From positions 992,001 through 1,056,000 of the forward strand of contig NZ_LT900021.1 of NCBI RefSeq assembly GCF_900198835.1: a stretch of 64,000 nucleotides of DNA. The letters run 5' to 3'. Position 1 is the stretch's first letter, and every line of letters starts with the position of its first letter. The translations under genes and the position numbers were made by a program. The notes under the pieces were generated by a model that saw only the letters and a list, made by a program, of their open reading frames with translations, searched no databases and was not told the origin of the DNA. This document shows positions 28,985 to 36,191 of this stretch, one piece after another. The stretch is from Thermococcus henrietii (GTDB taxonomy: Archaea > Methanobacteriota_B > Thermococci > Thermococcales > Thermococcaceae).

Positions 28985-29710
28985 TCACCCCATCAGGAGC
29001 TGAAAGACCTCGAAGAAGGCCTTCTTTCCGAGCCTTGAGCGCCTAAGCCTGTCGGAAATCTCGGCTATGTCGAAAGCGATTATTTTGAAGTTCTCCTTTA
29101 TTGCCTCGAGGATTTCAAGGAGTTCCTCGAGCGTCAGCTCCCCGTGCTGGAAGCGGGCTATCTTGTACTCGGGCCTTAGAACGTCCATATCGACGGTCAG
29201 GTAGATTTCCTCGCCGAGGTACTTCTTCGCTTCGCCCATTATCTCCTCGACCGAGTTCGTCTGGAAGTTCTTGTAGGCCCTCCACTTCCCGCGAACTTTC
29301 CTGCTCCTTAGCGTTGCCGGGAAGACCTTGACGCGCCTCGTCCAGAGCTGGGTTCGCTCGGTCGTTGGAATCATGAGAACCGGGGCCATCACCACGGCCC
29401 TCTCGATTAGCCTTCGCTCGAGGGCGTAAGCCAGCCATGAGCCGTGGTCGAGGTAGTCGTGCATCAAATCCGTGTGGGCGTCAACGCTGATTAAAGATTT
29501 GGGCCGGAGCTTCTCGATTATACCGTAGGTGGCGAGGTGCTCACCGATTATGTAAGCCCTGTCCTGGGGAACCCTGTCGGGGAGGAGCTCAACCCTGCTG
29601 GCCTCGACGATGACGTAGTCGTCAATCAGCTTGTTCCTCTTCAAAAGCTGGAGCGCGTAGAGCACACCTTCCCTGTTGGGCTTCTCGCCGAAGGGAATGA
29701 ATGTGACCAT
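28985..29710 (-). CDS. Arginase/agmatinase superfamily protein
   Basis: This 241-residue protein belongs to the ureohydrolase fold. The metal-binding motifs are SVDAHTDLMHDY and TVDMDVLRPEY, with FDIAEISD near the end. It is shorter than true arginases and agmatinases (around 290-310 residues), and the usual N-terminal GGxHS metal motif is not visible; instead YIIGEHLATYGI occupies that region. A different or reduced metal site is therefore likely and the substrate is uncertain. GGTGGGTTGA precedes the start. It leads a unit with UPF0148 and a winged-helix gene. Confidence 0.82.
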   Translation of the reverse strand: MVTFIPFGEKPNREGVLYALQLLKRNKLIDDYVIVEASRVELLPDRVPQDRAYIIGEHLATYGIIEKLRPKSLISVDAHTDLMHDYLDHGSWLAYALERRLIERAVVMAPVLMIPTTERTQLWTRRVKVFPATLRSRKVRGKWRAYKNFQTNSVEEIMGEAKKYLGEEIYLTVDMDVLRPEYKIARFQHGELTLEELLEILEAIKENFKIIAFDIAEISDRLRRSRLGKKAFFEVFQLLMG

Positions 29711-29792
29711 TCAACCCACCGAAAAGGATTAGGGGCTTCTTTTTTAAACCTTGACGAAAATTTTTGGCATTTTCTTGTAAATTTTCAAAGCC

Positions 29793-29806
29793 AAACTTTA
29801 AAAAGT
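29793..29806 (+). promoter_or_regulatory. TATA promoter of hps-phi
   Basis: AAACTTTAAAAAG lies 43-56 bases before the ATG of the HPS-PHI gene. A divergent TTTAAAAAAG element for the arginase-like gene lies on the minus strand at about 29733-29747. Confidence 0.55.
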
Positions 29807-29848
29807 CGCCCCGAAACCATAAATCGAAAACCTTTCGGAGGTCTCGCC

Positions 29849-31069
29849 ATGATACTCCAGGTCGCCCTTGATTTGACCGACATCGAGCAGGCCATCTCTA
29901 TAGCTGAGAAGGCCGCTCGCGGTGGCGCTCACTGGCTTGAAGTTGGAACGCCACTCATCAAGAAGGAAGGAATGCGCGCCGTTGAGCTTCTCAAGAGGCG
30001 CTTCCCGGACAGGAAGATTGTTGCAGACCTCAAGACGATGGACACCGGAGCTTTGGAAGTCGAGATGGCCGCGAGGCACGGAGCGGACGTCGTTTCTATT
30101 CTCGGTGTCGCCGACAACAAGACCATAAAGGACGCCGTTGACGTTGCGAGAAGGTATGGAATCAGGGTTATGGTCGACCTAATCGGCGTCAAGGACAAGG
30201 TTAAGCGCGCCAAAGAGCTCGAAAAGATGGGCGTTCACTACATACTCGTCCACACTGGTATAGACGAGCAGGCCCAGGGTAAGAGCCCTCTGCAGGACCT
30301 TGAGGAGGTTGTCAAGGCCGTTAAGGTCCCCGTCGCGGTTGCCGGCGGTCTGAACCTTGAGACGATTCCAAAAGTTATAGAGCTCGGCGCGACGATAATC
30401 ATCGTCGGAAGCGCCATAACCAAGGCCAAGGACCCTGAGAAGGTCACGAGGCAGATAATCGACCTCTTCTGGGGCGAGTACATGCAGACCATCAGAAAGG
30501 CCATGAAGGACATCGTCGAGCACGTGAGCAACGTCGCCGACCAGCTCAAGCTCGAGCAGGTTCGTGGGTTCGTGGATGCAATGATTGGGGCCAACAAGAT
30601 ATTCATCTACGGGGCAGGAAGGAGCGGGCTCGTCGGAAAGGCCTTCGCTATGAGGCTAATGCACCTCGACTTCAACGTCTACGTCGTTGGCGAGACCATA
30701 ACGCCAGCCTTTGAACCGGGAGATTTGCTCATAGCCATCAGCGGTTCCGGTGAGACTACGAGCATAGTTGATGCCGCGAAGATAGCCAAGAAGGAGGGCG
30801 GAAAGGTCGTGGCAATAACCTCCTACGCCAACTCAACCCTCGGAAAGCTCGCCGACGTCGTCGTTGAGATTCCGGGAAGGGCGAAGACGGACATCCCGAC
30901 CGACTACATAGCGCGCCAGATGCTCACCAAGTACAAGTGGGTCGCTCCGATGGGAACGCTCTTCGAGGACTCGACGATGGTGTTCCTCGACGGCGTCATA
31001 GCCCTTCTCATGGCGACCTTCCAGAAGACCGAAAAGGATATGAAGAAGAAGCACGCGACCCTTGAGTGA
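29849..31069 (+). CDS. hps-phi: Bifunctional 3-hexulose-6-phosphate synthase/6-phospho-3-hexuloisomerase
   Basis: This 406-residue fusion has an N-terminal HPS barrel (MILQVALDLTDIEQAI, ADLKTMDTGALEVEMAARHG, VAVAGGLNLETI) and, from about residue 215, a C-terminal PHI domain of the SIS fold (IFIYGAGRSGLVGKAFAMRL, LLIAISGSGETTSIVD). In Thermococcales the enzyme runs in the reverse direction, turning fructose 6-phosphate into ribulose 5-phosphate plus formaldehyde, which replaces the missing oxidative pentose phosphate pathway. CGGAGGT precedes the ATG. The formaldehyde formed may be a substrate for tungsten aldehyde oxidoreductases. Confidence 0.96.
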   Translation: MILQVALDLTDIEQAISIAEKAARGGAHWLEVGTPLIKKEGMRAVELLKRRFPDRKIVADLKTMDTGALEVEMAARHGADVVSILGVADNKTIKDAVDVARRYGIRVMVDLIGVKDKVKRAKELEKMGVHYILVHTGIDEQAQGKSPLQDLEEVVKAVKVPVAVAGGLNLETIPKVIELGATIIIVGSAITKAKDPEKVTRQIIDLFWGEYMQTIRKAMKDIVEHVSNVADQLKLEQVRGFVDAMIGANKIFIYGAGRSGLVGKAFAMRLMHLDFNVYVVGETITPAFEPGDLLIAISGSGETTSIVDAAKIAKKEGGKVVAITSYANSTLGKLADVVVEIPGRAKTDIPTDYIARQMLTKYKWVAPMGTLFEDSTMVFLDGVIALLMATFQKTEKDMKKKHATLE

Positions 31070-31077
31070 GGGTTGCG

Positions 31078-31842
31078 ATGCGCTCTTTCACTCACCTTTT
31101 TGTTGGAATCGGCAACGCTGGAGCCGGGATAGTCGACAGGATAAGCGCCGACGGCGTGGTTAGGGTGACAATCAATCCCGGCCACTACCTTCTGCGCCCG
31201 GGGCGCTACGCGGAGAGAATCAGGGACTTCTTCTCGCACCTGCCCGAGGACACCTTTCTGTGGCTTCTCTTCGAGGACAAGGAGATAAACCTCGAACTGG
31301 TTGACCTTATCCTCGAACACAGCCCCTCGGACGCGATAAAGCTCGCCTACGTCCTCACGCCGAGGAGGGAGCTCATCCACGAGAAGCCGGTTTGGGCCGA
31401 TAACTTCGAGACCGTCTTCTACGACTCCCTCTGGGACTTCCTGAGCGAGGACGTGCCTTTGGGGGTTGCCTTCGAGAGGGCCTCCGTCTCGATAGCCGAG
31501 CTCTTTTCAAGGCTCTACTACTATCTCGAAAACCAGATGCTGGTCAACATAGACTACGCCGACCTGTTCAACATGATTCGCGGGGGCAACGTCGGCATAA
31601 TGCGCCTCCTCGATAGGGTTGACTTCAGCTGGCACTGGGGAATATGGGAGAGGGGTCTGATAGGAATCCTCGTCGGGAACGACTTCCCGCTGAAGGGAGC
31701 CCACGAGATACTGTCGCGTTTCCAGGAAATCCTCGCCGAGAAGGATATAATATGGGGCATCGTGACCGATGAGAACGTTAAGGGTGTCGAGATACTCGCG
31801 TTGCTCGTGAAGGGGTGGGAGGATGAAGGCGGTTCTCTTTGA
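31078..31842 (+). CDS. Diverged FtsZ/tubulin-like protein
   Basis: This 254-residue protein opens with HLFVGIGNAGAGIVDRI, which resembles the nucleotide-binding N-terminus of FtsZ (G-x-G-x-G-N). NMIRGGNVGIMRLLD near residue 165 resembles the FtsZ segment preceding the C-terminal domain, and the end IIWGIVTDENVKGVEILALLVKG resembles the last FtsZ strands. The tubulin signature GGGTGxG is absent; the protein is about 100 residues shorter than FtsZ and reads FLWLLFEDKEINLELVD there. A GTP-independent FtsZ relative is the best guess. It overlaps the HAD gene by 20 bases and follows hps-phi by eight. Confidence 0.65.
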   Translation: MRSFTHLFVGIGNAGAGIVDRISADGVVRVTINPGHYLLRPGRYAERIRDFFSHLPEDTFLWLLFEDKEINLELVDLILEHSPSDAIKLAYVLTPRRELIHEKPVWADNFETVFYDSLWDFLSEDVPLGVAFERASVSIAELFSRLYYYLENQMLVNIDYADLFNMIRGGNVGIMRLLDRVDFSWHWGIWERGLIGILVGNDFPLKGAHEILSRFQEILAEKDIIWGIVTDENVKGVEILALLVKGWEDEGGSL

Positions 31843-32458
31843 CGTTGACGGAACCCTGCTCACGGAAATGCCACTTATTCAGCTCTTCCTCCCCTGGGTC
31901 TACGATGAGCTCGCGAAGAGGCTCGGGGTCACTAAGGAGGAAGCGAGGGAGCGGTTCCTCAACGAGATTATGGCGAGGAGGGACACCTACGACTGGCACG
32001 ACTGGAACTTCTTCTTCAGGCTCTTCAACGTTGACCTCAACTACGAGGAGCTCCTGAGAAGGTATCCCCACAAGCTCCACGTTTACCCGGACGTTGTGCC
32101 CACCCTTGAGTGGCTGAAGGGCAATGGCTACCGCCTCGGTGTCGTCACGAGCGGGCCCGAGTACCAGAGGCTCAAGCTTGAACTTACCGGGCTCGATAAA
32201 TACTTCGACGTAATCGTGACGCGGGAGGACGTGAAGGCGATAAAGCCCGAGCCGAAGATTTTTCTCCACGCCCTTGAAAGGCTCGGCGTTGAGCCCGGTG
32301 AGGCTCTCTACGTTGGCGACTCCCTCAGCCAGGACGTTTACGGGGCCAAGCACGTTGGGATGAAGGCCGTCTGGATTAACCGCGACGGCTCGGACGGCTA
32401 TCACATGGCCGATTACGAGATTAGAACCCTCCACGAGCTTAGGAAGATACTGGGGTGA
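31823..32458 (+). CDS. HAD-superfamily phosphatase
   Basis: This 211-residue HAD hydrolase shows motif I FDVDGTLL, motif II VVTSGPEYQ, motif III KPEPKIF and motif IV VGDSLSQDVYGAKHVG, with a helical cap between residues 15 and 90 (subclass I). Enzymes of this layout dephosphorylate small phosphometabolites such as phosphoglycolate or glyceraldehyde 3-phosphate. The substrate cannot be told from sequence. It overlaps the FtsZ-like gene and is followed five bases later by a small conserved protein. Confidence 0.9.
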   Translation: MKAVLFDVDGTLLTEMPLIQLFLPWVYDELAKRLGVTKEEARERFLNEIMARRDTYDWHDWNFFFRLFNVDLNYEELLRRYPHKLHVYPDVVPTLEWLKGNGYRLGVVTSGPEYQRLKLELTGLDKYFDVIVTREDVKAIKPEPKIFLHALERLGVEPGEALYVGDSLSQDVYGAKHVGMKAVWINRDGSDGYHMADYEIRTLHELRKILG

Positions 32459-32463
32459 TGGGT

Positions 32464-32640
32464 ATGAAGGTGTTCGAGGCGGAGGGTGTTTTCGTCCGCT
32501 ACTCGGAGAAAGAAGTAGAGATAAGGCCCGGAGATAAGCTCGTCCACAGGAGCGAGGAACCAACGGAGCTCTGGTGGAAACTCAAGGAGGCTGTCAAGGG
32601 CAGGAAGGTCAAGATAATAGTTTACGAGGTGGAAGAATGA
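32464..32640 (+). CDS. Small uncharacterised protein
   Basis: This 58-residue protein reads MKVFEAEGVFVRYSEKEV and later KLVHRSEEPTELWWKLKEA, with a beta-hairpin then a helix and a terminal strand KVKIIVYEVEE. No family is recognised. The third in-frame start is used because GGGGTGATGGGT precedes it. Its stop overlaps the next start (ATGA), so it is coupled to the D-glutamate cyclase-like gene and the HAD gene. Confidence 0.75.
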   Translation: MKVFEAEGVFVRYSEKEVEIRPGDKLVHRSEEPTELWWKLKEAVKGRKVKIIVYEVEE

Positions 32641-33461
32641 TTGCCCACCTGATAAACACCGACGTCGGGGGCAGGGGCGTCGGAAGGCTCTACCTCGACT
32701 ACAGGAGGAGGGACTTTAATTTTTTACATAATTCTACAAAGCTGTTTTTAAATAATTATGGAAAAGTGTTAATCGTTACCGGCTTTCCGATTCCTCCAAT
32801 GAACGTCCCGGAAACCGACGGCCCACCGGGGGCGCTGGCATTATATCGTGCCGTCAGGGAGCTCGGTGGGGAAGCCGAGATTCTCGCTCAGGAAGAGGTC
32901 ATCAACGCGATGATTCCATTCCAAAAGGCCCTTTCCCTGCGCTTTGCCAGGGAACCAGACGTCTCAAGCTACGACCTCGTAATCTTCGTCGAAACGCCCG
33001 GAAGGGCTCAGGACGGCAACCACTACTCCATGTCCGGCCTTCCAATCGTTGGAGAGACCTTCGACTGGGTCGCGGAGAGAGCCAGAGAACATGGAATCCC
33101 GACGATTGGAATCGGCGACAGGGGCAACGAGATTGGTATGGGAAAGGTTCGGGATTTGGTGGTTCGCTACGTTCCACACGGGGAGAAGATAGCCTCTACA
33201 ATTGAGACCGATGAGCTTATCCTCTCCGCCGTCTCGAACTGGGGGGCCTACGGTCTGATTGCCCAGGCCTCGCTGGAGCTCGGGAAGAACCTTCTCTCCG
33301 GCTGGGAGGAGGCCTTCGTCGTCAGGCTCCTCGTTGAGAGTGGTCTCATTGACGGCGTCAGCAAGAAAAGGGAAGTGAGCGTCGACGGGATTCCAATCGA
33401 GGTTCACGTTGCTTTCGTTGAGTTCCTAAACAATGTTGTTGATATAAGGATAGGGGAATAG
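32637..33461 (+). CDS. D-glutamate cyclase-like protein (DUF4392)
   Basis: This 274-residue protein contains the features of the DUF4392/D-glutamate cyclase C-terminal domain: VLIVTGFPIPPMNVPETDGPPGALAL, LVIFVETPGRAQDGNHYSM and GIGDRGNEIGMGKVRD. The homologous vertebrate enzyme converts D-glutamate to 5-oxo-D-proline; the archaeal activity is untested as far as I know. The start overlaps the preceding stop. A patch of about 70 bases (32711-32780) encoding NFLHNSTKLFLNNYG is strikingly AT-rich compared with the rest of the gene. Confidence 0.78.
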   Translation: MIAHLINTDVGGRGVGRLYLDYRRRDFNFLHNSTKLFLNNYGKVLIVTGFPIPPMNVPETDGPPGALALYRAVRELGGEAEILAQEEVINAMIPFQKALSLRFAREPDVSSYDLVIFVETPGRAQDGNHYSMSGLPIVGETFDWVAERAREHGIPTIGIGDRGNEIGMGKVRDLVVRYVPHGEKIASTIETDELILSAVSNWGAYGLIAQASLELGKNLLSGWEEAFVVRLLVESGLIDGVSKKREVSVDGIPIEVHVAFVEFLNNVVDIRIGE

Positions 33462-33504
33462 GCTAACCTTTTAAACCCCTTCCTTTTTCTCCAACCGATG
33501 TGCT

Positions 33505-34125
33505 ATGAAGCTTGAGGAGTTCATACCCGACGCCAGGACGCGGGCGCTCATAGAGAGGACGCGCGAGTTCGCGAGGGGCTTCTTTGAGCGGGAGGGAACG
33601 CATGGCTTCAGCCACGTGGAGAGGGTTTTCAACCTCTGCATGTACATAGGCAAAGAGGAAGGGGCTGACCTTGAAGTCCTCGCCCTCGCTTCGCTCCTCC
33701 ACGACATAGCGAGGCCCCTTGAGGACGCCGGCAAAGTTGAAGACCACGCGGTAGAGGGCGCGAAAATCGCGAAGCGCTTCCTATTGAGCCTTGGTTACCC
33801 GGAGGAGAAGGCAGAGGCAGTGGCTCATGCAATAGAGGCCCACCGCTTTTCAAGGGGTCCTGAACCGAGAACGCTCGAGGCGAAGATACTCAGCGACGCG
33901 GACAAGCTTGACGCAATAGGGGCCATAGGAATCGCCCGCGTTTTCATGTACTCTGGCGAGCACGGGAGGGATATTGAGGCTTCCCTCAGGCACTTTGAGG
34001 AGAAGATACTCAAGCTCAAGGACCTGATGTACACCGAAACGGCAAAGCGCATCGCCGAGGACAGGCACCGCTTTACCGTTGAGTTCATCGAGAGAATTCG
34101 GCGGGAAATCGAGGGCGAGCTTTGA
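33505..34125 (+). CDS. HD-domain phosphohydrolase
   Basis: This 206-residue protein has the HD metal-binding pattern: GFSHVERVFNLC (first His), ASLLHDIARP (HD pair), and a later KILSDADKLDAIGAIGIARV segment supplying the last Asp. It resembles the YedJ/uncharacterised hydrolase branch. The substrate is probably a nucleotide or other phosphate ester. No Shine-Dalgarno site is seen and a TATA element (AACCTTTTAAACCC) lies 28-42 bases upstream, so the transcript is probably leaderless. Confidence 0.88.
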   Translation: MKLEEFIPDARTRALIERTREFARGFFEREGTHGFSHVERVFNLCMYIGKEEGADLEVLALASLLHDIARPLEDAGKVEDHAVEGAKIAKRFLLSLGYPEEKAEAVAHAIEAHRFSRGPEPRTLEAKILSDADKLDAIGAIGIARVFMYSGEHGRDIEASLRHFEEKILKLKDLMYTETAKRIAEDRHRFTVEFIERIRREIEGEL

Positions 34126-34217
34126 GTTCTTCCCCTTTCGGGCCACATAATAACCTTTTTAAAGGGCTTCCTGAATTAAGGGTTAGCCCATCAAGGTCAT
34201 TCTAAGGAGGTGAGAAC

Positions 34218-34730
34218 GTGAAGGCGCCAATCTGTGAGGTTTGTCTCAAGACCGACGACATTCTCTGCCCCGCTGACGAGAAAAAGCTCCAGGAGGGTAT
34301 AATCTCCGAGCTGGACGTTAAGGTTGCACGCTTACTCTACAAGCTCCTCGGCGACGTTGAGGTCGAGTTCAAGAAGGCCGTCGAGGCCGGGGACCTTATC
34401 GTTATCGTTGTCGGAGAGGGGGACGTCCCGATAACCATCGGCAAGGGCGGGAAGAACATAAAGACCCTCATAAGGGAGCTCGGGAAGCGCGTTAGGGTCA
34501 TCGAGGGCATGAAGGCGGAATCAACCGATGAGCTCAAGAAGCTCGCCTCCGACCTGCTCTATCCGGCCGGTGTCTTCGGCGTCAACGTCGTTTACAGGCC
34601 CGGCGGAGAGACCTACTACAAGGTTCTCGTCTTTGGCAGGGACAGGAAGAAGCTCCCGGAGAAGCCCGAGATACTCGAGAGCGTCCTGAGCCAGATAGTC
34701 GGGAAGGAAGTCAAGATTTCGTTTGTCTGA
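34218..34730 (+). CDS. KH-domain RNA-binding protein
   Basis: This 170-residue protein starts with a GTG codon after an excellent AAGGAGGTGA site. CEVCLKTDDILCPADEKKL at the N-terminus has three cysteines that may bind metal. The KH signature PITIGKGGKNIKTLIREL follows at about residue 75. A C-terminal segment (YYKVLVFGRDRKKLPEKPE) completes the protein. It is often annotated as a second NusA-like factor in archaea, but it is distinct from the operon-encoded NusA at 6135. It may bind structured RNA. Confidence 0.8.
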   Translation: MKAPICEVCLKTDDILCPADEKKLQEGIISELDVKVARLLYKLLGDVEVEFKKAVEAGDLIVIVVGEGDVPITIGKGGKNIKTLIRELGKRVRVIEGMKAESTDELKKLASDLLYPAGVFGVNVVYRPGGETYYKVLVFGRDRKKLPEKPEILESVLSQIVGKEVKISFV

Positions 34731-34809
34731 CCCCTCTTCGGTTTCTTCGTTTCTCCCCCGTGCATCGAATACCTTTAAAAGCTCGCCCCTACTCCTTCTG
34801 GGGATGGCC

Positions 34810-36126
34810 ATGTACAGGACGCACTACTCGAGCGAGATAACCGAGGAACTCAACGGCCAGCGCGTTAAAGTGGCCGGCTGGGTGTGGGAAGTCAAGGATT
34901 TGGGCGGAATCAAGTTCCTCTGGCTCAGGGACAGGGAGGGGATAGTCCAGATTACCGCCCCGAAGAAGAAGGTTGACCCCGAGATATTCAAGCTCATTCC
35001 GAAGCTCAACAGCGAAGACGTCGTCGCGGTCGAGGGAATTGTAAACTTCACGCCCAAGGCGAAGCTTGGCTTTGAGATTCTCCCGGAGAAGCTTGAGGTC
35101 CTCAGCAGGGCGGAGACACCTCTACCCCTCGACCCGACGGGGAAGGTCAAGGCCGAGCTCGACACTCGCCTGGACAACCGCTTCATGGACGTCAGAAGGC
35201 CCGAGGTAATGGCGATTTTCAAGATACGCTCGAGCGTCTTCAAGGCGGTCAGGGATTTCTTCCACGAGAACGGCTTCATCGAGATTCACACGCCCAAGAT
35301 TATTGCGACGGCAACCGAGGGCGGAACGGAGCTCTTTCCGATGAAGTACTTCGAGAAGGACGCCTTTTTAGCTCAGAGCCCTCAGCTTTACAAGCAGATT
35401 ATGATGGCGAGCGGTCTTGACAGGGTTTACGAGATAGCGCCGATTTTCAGGGCGGAAGAGCACAACACAACGAGGCACCTCAACGAGGCGTGGAGTGTTG
35501 ATGCAGAGATGGCCTTCATCGAGAGCGAGGAGGAGGTAATGGAGCTCCTCGAGAGGCTCGTGGCTCATGCAATCAACTACGTCCGCGAGCACAACGCGAA
35601 GGAACTCGAAACCCTCAACTTCGAGCTGGAGGAGCCGAAACTGCCCTTCCCGAGGCTGAGCTACGATAGGGCCCTTGAGATTCTCTCCGACCTTGGGAAG
35701 GAAATCCCGTGGGGCGAGGACATAGACACCGAGGGCGAGAGGCTCCTCGGGAAGTACATGATGGAGAACGAAAACGCTCCGCTCTACTTCCTCTATAAGT
35801 ATCCGAGCGAGGCGAAGCCCTTCTACATAATGAAGTACGACGATAAGCCTGAAATCTGCAGGGCCTTCGATTTGGAGTACAGGGGGGTCGAGATAACCTC
35901 CGGTGGCCAGAGGGAGCACCGTGTTGATGTCCTCGTCGAGCAGATAAAGGAGAAGGGGCTCAATCCAGAGAGCTTCGAGTTCTACCTCAAGGCCTTCCGC
36001 TACGGAATGCCCCCCCACGGTGGCTTTGGTCTTGGGGCGGAGAGGCTGATAAAGCAGATGCTCGACCTTCCGAACATCAGGGAGGTTATCCTGTTCCCGA
36101 GGGACAGGAAGAGGCTCACACCGTAA
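34810..36126 (+). CDS. aspS: Aspartyl-tRNA synthetase
   Basis: This 438-residue class IIb synthetase has an N-terminal OB-fold anticodon domain (GQRVKVAGWVWEVKDLGG) and the catalytic core with motif 1 (FFHENGFIEIHTPKII), motif 2 (YEIAPIFRAEEHNTTRHLNE) and motif 3 (GGFGLGAERLIKQML). It matches the Thermococcus enzyme of known structure in length and start (MYRTHYSSEIT). An ATG two codons earlier is possible. The TATA-like CCTTTAAAAGC lies about 35 bases upstream. Whether it also charges tRNA-Asn depends on the presence of an AsnRS gene outside this window. Confidence 0.97.
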   Translation: MYRTHYSSEITEELNGQRVKVAGWVWEVKDLGGIKFLWLRDREGIVQITAPKKKVDPEIFKLIPKLNSEDVVAVEGIVNFTPKAKLGFEILPEKLEVLSRAETPLPLDPTGKVKAELDTRLDNRFMDVRRPEVMAIFKIRSSVFKAVRDFFHENGFIEIHTPKIIATATEGGTELFPMKYFEKDAFLAQSPQLYKQIMMASGLDRVYEIAPIFRAEEHNTTRHLNEAWSVDAEMAFIESEEEVMELLERLVAHAINYVREHNAKELETLNFELEEPKLPFPRLSYDRALEILSDLGKEIPWGEDIDTEGERLLGKYMMENENAPLYFLYKYPSEAKPFYIMKYDDKPEICRAFDLEYRGVEITSGGQREHRVDVLVEQIKEKGLNPESFEFYLKAFRYGMPPHGGFGLGAERLIKQMLDLPNIREVILFPRDRKRLTP

Positions 36127-36142
36127 GGCCTTTATACCTTTT

Positions 36143-36159
36143 GTCTATTTTAAATAGAC
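36143..36159. repeat. Perfect palindrome upstream of the exported CARDB-like protein
   Basis: GTCTATTTTAAATAGAC is a perfect 8-1-8 inverted repeat, centred 41 bases before the start codon of the next gene and 33 bases after the aspS stop. It overlaps a TATA-like core, so it could be an operator. A role in ending aspS transcripts is the alternative. Confidence 0.6.
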
Positions 36160-36191
36160 GAGTGTTGCCTATAATCTAAGGAGGTTTGAAG

